From positions 1-8,147 of the forward strand of contig JAQBPS010000503.1 in the NCBI GenBank assembly GCA_028287415.1: DNA of 8,147 nucleotides, read 5' to 3'. This document shows, in pieces, positions 1 to 7,328 of the stretch. Every line of letters begins with the position of its first letter. The stretch's first letter is position 1. Under the pieces are notes generated by a model. It made no database searches. It saw only the letters and a list, made by a program, of their open reading frames with translations, and was not told where the DNA came from. The translations under genes were made by a program, and so were the position numbers. Origin of the DNA: Bacillota bacterium (GTDB lineage Bacteria > Bacillota > Sulfobacillia > Symbiobacteriales > Symbiobacteriaceae).

Positions 1-1617
1 CCGGCTGCTGCCTAACACGGTGTCGCTGCATTCCCCCAGCCCCTGAATGTCCTGTGCGGTGCTGCGCACGCCGTTTGCAATTCCCTGGAGCGCCTGCCCC
101 ACACCAGCCGCCAGGCTGCTGCTCTCGCGGGCCTCAGCCCGGCCCTCCTGCATCGCCTTTGCGACAGCCGTCGTCCGGCGCTCCACGCTCTGGATGCGCT
201 GGGCGATCTCCCCGGCAGAGCGGGCGGACCGCTCGGCCAGCTTGCGCACCTCATCAGCCACAACCGCGAAGCCGCGGCCGCTGTCACCGGCACGGGCCGC
301 CTCGATGGCAGCATTGAGCGCCAGCAGGTTGGTCTGGTCGGCGATCTCCGTGATCAATTCCACAGCCTGACTGATCTGCCGGGATTCCACCTCCAGCGCC
401 TGGACCATCTCGGCGGAGCTTTCTACCCGACCCTGGAGCCGCTCCATGCTGGCAACCGCCTTGGTGACAATGGTGATGCCGGTCTCGGCAGAGTCGTGGG
501 CCGCCTGCGATGCCGCCGCCAGGCTCTCCACCTTGGCGGCCATCTCCTTGACCGCGTCGCCGGCCTCCGCAGAGCGGCGGGTGGTCTCGGCGACATGCAT
601 CGCCTGGTCCTGCGCGCCCCGGGTGACCTGTGCGATCGCTTCCCGCATCTGATCCATGATGCGGGCGGTCTCCTGCACACTGGCATTCTGGCCGCCGGCG
701 CCCGCCGCCACCTGCTGAATCGCTTCGGCGAGCTGGCCCGCCGCCCGGCTGACCTCCTCGGCGTTGGTCAGCATCGACTCGGCGGCCTGATCGACCGCAC
801 CCGTGGACTCACCGACCTCAGCCAGCAGGCTCCGCATGCTGCGGGCCATCTGGGCGATGCTGTTGTGGAGCCGGCCGATCTCGTCCTTGCGGGTCGTGTC
901 CGCCGGCACCTGCTGAAGGTTGCCTGCGCCGATCTCCCCCGCCAGACCGATCAGCTGCTTGACCGGACCCAGGATGGAGCGCCGGATCAGGGTGCTCAGC
1001 ACAATCAACAGCACGGCGGCCGCACCAAGGGCGCCCAGGTTGATCTGGAGCGAGGAACGCTCGCTCTGAGCCAGCGCGGCCTCTGTCTGGGCCGCCTCGT
1101 CACGGGAAATAACGTTGATGCCGACCATAAACGTTTCCATCAGCTGGAGGCTGTTGTCAACGTCAAGCAACCCCACCAGGGAGATGGCCTTGACGCCACC
1201 CGTATCGTACTGCTTCCAGATCTCCTCTCGCTTCTGCTGATACGCGGCGCGGTGCTCCTTGAAGGAGACCAGGACCCGGGCCTTCTCACCGCTGAAGCCA
1301 GCGTTCTCAAGTGCCGTCAGTGCAGTGTCCAGCTTCGCCTCCTGGTTCACCATCTCAGCCGCGGTGCTCCCGGCGTTGCTGAGCCCTGACTGGGTCTGAA
1401 GGGAGAGGTACCCCACCCGCATGGCGGCGGTAGCTGCCCGGATGTCGCCGATGGCCTCGGCCGGCTTCAGCTCATGTTCCACGATCGCTCGGGCTTGCCC
1501 GCTCGTTGTCCGCGCAGTAAAAATGCCGCCGTAGCCCAAAATGCCGATCATCAGCAGGGCGATGCCTGTAAGCAGGGAGAGCTTGGTACCGAGCTTGGCG
1601 TTGTGCAGCAGACGCAA
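1..1617 (-). CDS. Methyl-accepting chemotaxis protein (chemoreceptor), C-terminus cut by window edge
   Basis: This is a transmembrane chemoreceptor that senses a ligand outside the cell and controls the CheA kinase through CheW. 539 codons are visible and the frame is still open at base 1. In order: a short basic N-terminus; a first membrane helix at about residues 13-33; an extracellular sensor of about 155 residues that looks like a four-helix bundle; a second membrane helix at about 192-211; a HAMP linker at about 212-265; then a long coiled-coil signalling domain. The kinase-contact hairpin tip is at 424-470 and contains [17 protein letters not shown] followed by [16 protein letters not shown], the hallmark of the family. 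The TTG start is chosen because GGAGGGG lies 7 bases upstream and the first membrane helix follows at once. The ligand cannot be told from the sequence. No che genes are adjacent, so it is probably an orphan receptor. The gene lies downstream of tex but has its own promoter after tex's terminator. Confidence 0.95.
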   Translation of the reverse strand, partial: MRLLHNAKLGTKLSLLTGIALLMIGILGYGGIFTARTTSGQARAIVEHELKPAEAIGDIRAATAAMRVGYLSLQTQSGLSNAGSTAAEMVNQEAKLDTALTALENAGFSGEKARVLVSFKEHRAAYQQKREEIWKQYDTGGVKAISLVGLLDVDNSLQLMETFMVGINVISRDEAAQTEAALAQSERSSLQINLGALGAAAVLLIVLSTLIRRSILGPVKQLIGLAGEIGAGNLQQVPADTTRKDEIGRLHNSIAQMARSMRSLLAEVGESTGAVDQAAESMLTNAEEVSRAAGQLAEAIQQVAAGAGGQNASVQETARIMDQMREAIAQVTRGAQDQAMHVAETTRRSAEAGDAVKEMAAKVESLAAASQAAHDSAETGITIVTKAVASMERLQGRVESSAEMVQALEVESRQISQAVELITEIADQTNLLALNAAIEAARAGDSGRGFAVVADEVRKLAERSARSAGEIAQRIQSVERRTTAVAKAMQEGRAEARESSSLAAGVGQALQGIANGVRSTAQDIQGLGECSDTVLGSSR

Positions 1618-1624
1618 CGGAATT

Positions 1625-1631
1625 CCCCTCC
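1625..1631 (-). promoter_or_regulatory. Ribosome binding site fixing the TTG start of the chemoreceptor
   Basis: On the minus strand GGAGGGG is followed by 7 bases and then TTG (1617-1615). No ATG or GTG in the same frame lies close by, so this site decides the start of the chemoreceptor gene. Confidence 0.8.
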
Positions 1632-1666
1632 AGCGTGGCGTTGGAAACCTCTGAAGTAACAGGATC

Positions 1667-1695
1667 GTTACACAACCTATACTCTTCTATGACAA
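1667..1695 (-). promoter_or_regulatory. Probable sigma-A-type promoter of the chemoreceptor gene
   Basis: Reading the minus strand, TTGTCA (1695-1690, five of six to the -35 consensus) is followed by 17 bases and TGTAAC (1672-1667, four of six to the -10 consensus). It lies between tex's terminator and the chemoreceptor start, where a promoter is needed. An inverted repeat, GTAAC-6 bases-GTTAC at 1656-1671, overlaps the -10 box and could be an operator, but it is short. I see no sigma-D (motility-type) consensus. Assigned by eye only. Confidence 0.45.
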
Positions 1696-1741
1696 TGCGA
1701 AAAGTCCTTGTGACGAAATAAGTTGGCTTCTCTTTCTCGCC

Positions 1742-1784
1742 AGATAAAATAACGAACCCCCGGGCGCCAGCCCGGGGGTTCGTT
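1742..1784 (-). terminator. Intrinsic terminator of tex
   Basis: AACGAACCCCCGGGC (1751-1765) pairs perfectly with 1770-1784 around a four-base loop, giving a 15-bp stem. On the minus strand the stem is followed by the T-rich run ATTTTATCTG. It starts 6 bases after the tex stop codon and separates tex from the chemoreceptor gene. Confidence 0.9.
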
Positions 1785-1790
1785 TCCAAT

Positions 1791-4175
<2,385 letters not shown>

Positions 4176-4181
4176 GAGCTT

Positions 4182-4189
4182 CCCCTTCC
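4182..4189 (-). promoter_or_regulatory. Ribosome binding site of tex
   Basis: GGAAGGGG on the minus strand lies 6 bases before the tex ATG. It is notable because only two bases separate it from the T-tract of the preceding terminator (4192-4197). Confidence 0.75.
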
Positions 4190-4191
4190 TG

Positions 4192-4226
4192 AAAAAAGCG
4201 CCGCTCTCCCTGTCCGAAGAGCGGCG
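4192..4226 (-). terminator. Intrinsic terminator after the DUF1444-like gene pair, abutting the tex leader
   Basis: On the minus strand CGCCGCTCT (4226-4218) and AGAGCGGCG (4207-4199) form a perfect 9-bp stem around a 10-base loop. After one further base comes TTTTTT (4197-4192). This is a textbook Rho-independent terminator for the gene ending at 4272. It sits directly in front of the tex ribosome binding site, so it could also act as an attenuator in the tex leader. Confidence 0.85.
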
Positions 4227-4271
4227 GATGTGTCCCTGTAATTTCAGCCCCGGTCCTGAACTTTCCTGCCC

Positions 4272-4577
4272 CTACTGGTTGATGTCGGCGTCGATCTCCA
4301 TCGGCACCCGGATCCGGGCCATGTCCTGCCAGAGGATGTCGTTCCAGAGCATCACCGTAAGCAGCGGCGGGTGCTCATCCCACTGGTAGACGAAGCGGAG
4401 CCCGTCCTCATCAAGCAGCGAGGGATAGGCAAAGGGGCCGATCTCGTACAATTTGTCGAGTACCTTCTCGGCGAGCGTCCGGGCCTTCTGCTGATCAAAC
4501 TTGCTCGTGCCGCCGGACTCGATGACCCCGATGGTCAGGTCAGCGAGGAAATGCTCCTTCACGTCCGCTGCCGCCAC
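4272..4577 (-). CDS. Hypothetical protein, 101 codons, in frame with the upstream DUF1444-like gene
   Basis: I do not recognise this protein. It is acidic, without a signal peptide or membrane segment, so probably cytoplasmic. It appears mixed alpha/beta: a helix-rich first half (AEKVLDKLYEIGPFAYPSLL at about 36-55), then aromatic-rich strands (RFVYQWDEHPPLLTVMLWND at about 61-80). Its GTG start lies 6 bases after the TAG of the DUF1444-like gene. The frame is the same, with only Gly and Tyr codons between. The upstream GGGGGG run and TAGGGA could serve as a weak ribosome binding site, and translational coupling is likely. It could be a separate subunit, or the C-terminal part of a once longer protein of about 297 residues split by a nonsense codon. 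A clean terminator follows it. The reading is coding-like, but the function is unknown. Confidence 0.65.
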   Translation of the reverse strand: MAAADVKEHFLADLTIGVIESGGTSKFDQQKARTLAEKVLDKLYEIGPFAYPSLLDEDGLRFVYQWDEHPPLLTVMLWNDILWQDMARIRVPMEIDADINQ

Positions 4578-4583
4578 GTATCC

Positions 4584-5165
4584 CTAGCCCCCCTGTACTT
4601 GATAACGCTCCAGGCCGGCGCCAGTCCACGTATACATGTACGGGCTGACCGGGAACTCGGCGGACTGATGCTCTGCCCGCACCTTGCGGGCGACCACCTG
4701 CACCAGTTCCTGGTCATCGTCCCCGAGTGCGACGAGCCAGTTGCGGTGCGGCACACCAATTACCAGCTGGCCCTGTACCCCCTCCGCAAGCTCCTCCAGC
4801 CACTTCGGCAGGAGGATCCGGGCTGCGTCGTAACCGTCCTCCACATGCCAGATGTACATGGGGCGCCCACCCTGAGGCGTGTCCAGCTTGTTGATGCGGA
4901 GCCCTTCCGTCCGCCGTTCCAGATTGCGGATCGCCGTGATGTGGACCGTGGTTTGGCTGATACCCCAGTCCCTCAGGTCCTGGAATTGCAAGTAGCGGAT
5001 CTTGTCGTCCGCCTCTTCGATCCCATAAATGACGAACAGCCCCTCAGCAATCGGGGCGTTCAGAATTTGCCCCTGGCCCTTCTCCTGGATCTGGACCGGA
5101 TCCATCAACATTGGATAGAGTTGCTCGCGATGGTCGGCAAACTCCTTCTCCATGAGCTTCTCCAT
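4584..5165 (-). CDS. DUF1444 (YtpQ-like) family protein
   Basis: This 193-residue cytoplasmic protein resembles the Bacillota YtpQ/DUF1444 family, whose function is not established. I recognise it from recall of YtpQ: the segment VEDGYDAARIL (about 108-118) matches DGYDASRIL, and QGQLVIGVPHRNWLVAL (131-147) matches the GELAISVPHQDVLIL stretch, at the same spacing. The C-terminal end (about 172-190) also fits the family end. The product is shorter than YtpQ (about 270 residues as I recall), mainly in the N-terminal part. The start is ATG at 5165 with GGGGGG six bases upstream. A second ATG four codons later, preceded by GGAG, is an alternative; the first residues read MEKLMEKEF. The stop is a TAG followed in the same frame by the next 101-codon gene. 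There is no signal peptide. Family assignment is fairly sure; the role is unknown. Confidence 0.8.
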   Translation of the reverse strand: MEKLMEKEFADHREQLYPMLMDPVQIQEKGQGQILNAPIAEGLFVIYGIEEADDKIRYLQFQDLRDWGISQTTVHITAIRNLERRTEGLRINKLDTPQGGRPMYIWHVEDGYDAARILLPKWLEELAEGVQGQLVIGVPHRNWLVALGDDDQELVQVVARKVRAEHQSAEFPVSPYMYTWTGAGLERYQVQGG

Positions 5166-5215
5166 GCTAATCCCCCCGGAATCAGATGAGTCATATTCCG
5201 TAACCTGAGCCGTAC

Positions 5216-5245
5216 ATTATGTTTAGGCGACCTATGATCGGTCGA
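5216..5245 (-). promoter_or_regulatory. Possible promoter of the DUF1444-like gene
   Basis: On the minus strand TCGACC (5245-5240, four of six to the -35 box), an 18-base spacer and CATAAT (5221-5216, five of six to the -10 box) would start transcription about 40 bases before the gene. The -35 box lies inside the 5234-5249 palindrome, so a protein bound there could block it. Assigned by eye only. Confidence 0.35.
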
Positions 5246-5249
5246 TCAT
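5234..5249. promoter_or_regulatory. 16-base palindrome in the divergent intergenic region (possible operator)
   Basis: ATGATCG-GT-CGATCAT is a perfect 7+2+7 inverted repeat. It lies between two divergently read genes, the DUF1444-like gene and the 57-codon gene. It overlaps a possible -35 box for the minus-strand gene and a possible -10 box (TATGAT, 5233-5238) for the plus-strand gene. It lacks a T-tract, so a protein-binding site is more likely than a terminator. The binding protein is unknown. Confidence 0.45.
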
Positions 5250-5265
5250 CTTGAGACCAACCATA

Positions 5266-5272
5266 AGAGGTG
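5266..5272 (+). promoter_or_regulatory. Ribosome binding site favouring a TTG start for the small gene
   Basis: AGAGGTG is followed by six bases and TTG (5279-5281). A GTG at 5270 opens the same frame three codons earlier but overlaps this site and has no ribosome binding site of its own at a good distance, so the TTG is preferred. Confidence 0.55.
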
Positions 5273-5278
5273 TCGGCC

Positions 5279-5452
5279 TTGAGCGCACGTGAGACGATCA
5301 ACCTGTACGCCACGTTGGGCGACATGAAAGATGTGGCCTGCAAGAATGCCCTCGCCATCGCTGCTCTGACCGAGCTGCTGATCGCCAAGGGGCTGATCAC
5401 CCGCGATGAGATCACCGCTGCGCTCCGGCGGCTGGACGCCGCGGGCCAGTAG
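5279..5452 (+). CDS. Small hypothetical protein, 57 residues
   Basis: I do not recognise the family. This is the only convincing gene on the plus strand. It has a TTG start with AGAGGTG six bases upstream; a GTG at 5270 would add three residues. The product looks wholly helical: an amphipathic N-terminal helix (about 3-30, with a lone Cys at 21) and a second part, ALTELLIAKGLITRDEIT (about 29-46). That second part resembles the common 'LLIEKGLIT.EE' hairpin found at the ends of many small or multi-subunit bacterial proteins. There is no signal peptide or clear membrane segment. It is read away from the DUF1444-like gene across a palindrome and toward the secreted paralog gene, sharing a hairpin with it. 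Codon use is GC-rich at third positions like the neighbours, which supports coding. It could be a small regulator or adaptor, but that is a guess. Confidence 0.65.
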   Translation: MSARETINLYATLGDMKDVACKNALAIAALTELLIAKGLITRDEITAALRRLDAAGQ

Positions 5453-5498
5453 AGTGTACCAATCCCAGGAAAGCCCGTCAAGTAAGGCGGCGCGGCCG

Positions 5499-5533
5499 CA
5501 AAATCACAGGGGCCGGGGATTTCTCCCCGGCCC
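5499..5533 (-). terminator. Hairpin terminator shared by the convergent genes
   Basis: GGGCCGGGGA (5510-5519) pairs perfectly with 5524-5533 around loop TTTC, a 10-bp stem. On the minus strand it comes 13 bases after the stop of the 5547-7163 gene and is followed by a short T-rich stretch (CTGTGATTTT). On the plus strand it follows the small gene but has almost no T-tract. It most likely ends the minus-strand gene and may slow the plus-strand transcript too. It resembles the hairpin after the neighbouring paralog at 7288-7316. Confidence 0.65.
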
Positions 5534-5546
5534 TTGGCCATAGTCG

Positions 5547-7163
5547 CTAATGGAGGTCGTACCTGGCACCCGCCCGGATCATCTTCATTGCGGCCTGCAT
5601 CAGGGCCTGGTCTGCGGCCGCCGACAACTTGATGGCGTCAGCCTTCTGCGCGTCGGATGCAGTCAGATCGCCCTTTGCGGCGAGGTCAAAGGCCTGGCCG
5701 AGCGCAACGTAGGCCTTTTCCGAGGCGTCCAGCGCGAGCTTCAGCGCCGTCTGTGCATCCGCGAAGTCGGCGGGCGGCTTCAGGCCGGCGAGAGCGGTGC
5801 GCTGCTGAACGAAGCAGGCCGAAGCCTTGGCCGAAGCGTCACGCCCGGCAGCAAAACTCTTGTCGGCCCAGTGGCCGTTCACATCAGACGCTGCCATCAT
5901 GCAGGAATCCATGGGTACCTGCTTCTGCAGCAGGTCCCAATAAGTCTGGGCCGCCTGCTTTTGCTCTGCCGTGAAGGTCGGAGCGCTGAAGTCCGGGAAC
6001 TTGATGGGCTCCGACACGGGCCTGCTGCGCAACTCGGCTTTCAGTGCGATCTTCGGAGAGGGTGCCGTCGCATCGTCACTGAGCGCAACACCCATGGCGA
6101 TGTCGATCGTGTTCTTGTGCACAAACTGCGTATCGGGGTTGACCCAGTACTGCACAAGGAAGCGGTCAACCTCAATCTTGAAGCTGGGCTTCGACTGTCC
6201 CGGCGGGAGCGGCAAGCTGGCGAACAGCTTGTCAAGCAAGGCACCAAAGTTGACCTTGGACAGGTCCACATTGAGCCGAACCGCTTTCACGCCATCAATC
6301 TCTTCCTCGCCGGCGATCGAAATCACCGCATCTTTGAGCAGGTCCGCCCCGAGCTTTGCGAGATCGAGATCACCAAAGGGCTTCTGGGCCATGAGCGTCG
6401 TCAGATCGGGGACACCCGGGACGCCGCCCGGGCCCCCTGCCGCCGTCCACTGCTCGCTGATGGGATCCTGCATGTAGAGCTTGCCATCCTTCATGGCCAT
6501 CTGCATGGTGATGGAGTCCTGGACCGGTCCCATGGAGGCCGGAAGCTGCATGGTCATGGCGATCAGCGTGTCCTTGCCGTAGACCTGCATGTCCATATGC
6601 ATGGGGATGTCCACGTTGACATCGTCGCCCTTCACGCCGGCCGGGCTCTTCATCGCCAGGTGCATCTGGAGGTCCATGGTCATCTTCTGGTCGACCGGCT
6701 TTTGCTGGCTGATGAGCTTGAGGAGGAATGCCTTGCCGGAGGTGACTCCAACCGTTCGCTGGTTCTGATCCCAGGTGACACGGGCGCCCAGGCGCTCCGC
6801 CACAAACCGGACCGGCACGAAGGTGCGGTTCCCCAGCTGCTTGGGCGCCACGTCAAGGGTGGCTTCCGTGCCGTTGACAACCACCTTGCGGGAGTCAACC
6901 CAGAGGAGGATCGTGCTCTCGCCCTTGGTCAGGGTGACCTTCTGCTGACGCTCGTCCCAGCCGACCGTAAAACCGAGGCGCTCCGCCAGCGCTCGCACCG
7001 GCACGAGCGTCTGCCCCTCCGCGATGAACGGGCTGGCGTCAAACTGAACCTCCTGCTCATCGAACAGGACCCGGACAGCGGGGGCCGCAGATGCTGCAGA
7101 CCCCGTTGCCGCCATGGCGGCAAGGAGCACCAGGGAGAGAAACACACCTGCAAAACGACGCAC
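5547..7163 (-). CDS. Secreted protein with copper-amine-oxidase-N1-like domain and helical C-terminal domain
   Basis: The 538-residue product begins with a signal peptide: Arg-Arg, a hydrophobic core (about 4-20), then a likely signal peptidase I site at ASA|AP (26/27). There is no lipobox Cys. Next is a copper-amine-oxidase-N-terminal-like domain (about 30-141) in two repeats, each with the hallmark LVPVRALAERLG or FVPVRFVAERLG followed by V.WD; this is a common extracellular module in Bacillota and usually does not mean amine oxidase activity. A beta-rich middle (about 145-392) carries 14 Met between 161 and 231, often at every second residue (MHMDM, MTMQL, MQMAM), and resembles lipoprotein-type DUF6612/LolA-like folds; this likeness is inferred. 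A helical C-terminal domain (about 396-538) has Cys421 and Cys450. The GTG start at 7163 has GGAGGTG seven bases upstream and puts the signal peptide at the N-terminus; an upstream GTG at 7181 would add six residues and lacks this support. It is a tandem paralog of the next gene. Role unknown, probably cell-envelope or spore-associated. Confidence 0.88.
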   Translation of the reverse strand: MRRFAGVFLSLVLLAAMAATGSAASAAPAVRVLFDEQEVQFDASPFIAEGQTLVPVRALAERLGFTVGWDERQQKVTLTKGESTILLWVDSRKVVVNGTEATLDVAPKQLGNRTFVPVRFVAERLGARVTWDQNQRTVGVTSGKAFLLKLISQQKPVDQKMTMDLQMHLAMKSPAGVKGDDVNVDIPMHMDMQVYGKDTLIAMTMQLPASMGPVQDSITMQMAMKDGKLYMQDPISEQWTAAGGPGGVPGVPDLTTLMAQKPFGDLDLAKLGADLLKDAVISIAGEEEIDGVKAVRLNVDLSKVNFGALLDKLFASLPLPPGQSKPSFKIEVDRFLVQYWVNPDTQFVHKNTIDIAMGVALSDDATAPSPKIALKAELRSRPVSEPIKFPDFSAPTFTAEQKQAAQTYWDLLQKQVPMDSCMMAASDVNGHWADKSFAAGRDASAKASACFVQQRTALAGLKPPADFADAQTALKLALDASEKAYVALGQAFDLAAKGDLTASDAQKADAIKLSAAADQALMQAAMKMIRAGARYDLH

Positions 7164-7170
7164 CAGGAAA

Positions 7171-7177
7171 CACCTCC
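7171..7177 (-). promoter_or_regulatory. Ribosome binding site fixing the GTG start of the secreted protein
   Basis: GGAGGTG on the minus strand sits 7 bases before GTG 7163-7161. Using this start gives a compact signal peptide beginning with Arg-Arg at residues 2-3. Confidence 0.75.
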
Positions 7178-7206
7178 ACACATAACCAGGTCATAAGCGC
7201 TCAGTA

Positions 7207-7235
7207 ATCATAACACCCGGGAAATCGGGCGACAA
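7207..7235 (-). promoter_or_regulatory. Sigma-A-type promoter of the secreted-protein gene
   Basis: On the minus strand TTGTCG (7235-7230), a 17-base spacer ending in TGT (an extended -10 TGN), and TATGAT (7212-7207, five of six) form a good promoter about 45 bases before the start codon. Just upstream is an AT-rich stretch (7243-7260) that could act as an UP element. It contains the small perfect palindrome TTGTT-A-AACAA (7243-7253), a possible operator. The gene can therefore be transcribed apart from the upstream paralog. Confidence 0.65.
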
Positions 7236-7287
7236 GTCCCACTTGTTAAACAAAAATTAATCGTCGCAGGGTGACGACCAAGTGAAG

Positions 7288-7316
7288 GAGGGCCAGGGAA
7301 GTTTTCCCCGGCCCTC
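7288..7316 (-). terminator. Terminator-like hairpin after the upstream paralog
   Basis: Bases 7288-7300 and 7304-7316 form a 13-bp stem with one A-C mismatch (7295/7309) around a three-base loop. On the minus strand it begins 12 bases after the stop of the partial paralog. The T-tract is poor (CTTCACTTGG), so it may be a weak or Rho-assisted terminator, or an mRNA-stabilising 3' end. Its core, CCCCGGCCCT, is shared with the hairpin after the second paralog at 5510-5533, as if the hairpin was duplicated with the gene. Confidence 0.55.
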
Positions 7317-7328
7317 GCTGGCGTGGCG

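Noticed and set aside
496..1389. A 297-codon plus-strand open frame across the chemoreceptor region
   Set aside because: The minus strand encodes a continuous chemoreceptor from TTG 1617 to the window edge, with all expected domains. The plus frame is antisense shadow.
1472..1789. A 105-codon minus-strand frame starting in the tex terminator and covering the chemoreceptor start
   Set aside because: It begins inside the terminator stem and overlaps the chemoreceptor's promoter and N-terminus in another frame; no ribosome binding site or protein-like features.
4584..4586. TAG read as pyrrolysine
   Set aside because: There is no pyl gene in the window, the upstream protein ends where its family ends, and a GTG start follows at once. 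Kept only as an alternative to test under the in-frame TAG finding.
5191..5541. A 116-codon minus-strand frame through the intergenic hairpin and the small gene
   Set aside because: It starts in the hairpin and runs antisense to the better-supported 57-codon gene into the palindrome region; no ribosome binding site seen.
5547..7163. Annotation as a copper amine oxidase enzyme
   Set aside because: Only the N-terminal-like module is present. No catalytic amine oxidase domain or topaquinone motif is visible, and this module is common in non-enzymatic secreted proteins.
5550..7196. A 548-codon open frame on the plus strand, antisense to the secreted-protein gene
   Set aside because: It mirrors the codon structure of the minus-strand gene, which has a signal peptide, known domain motifs, a ribosome binding site, a promoter and a paralog. 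The plus frame has an odd His/Arg/Leu-rich composition and no domain. Long antisense frames are expected in GC-rich DNA.
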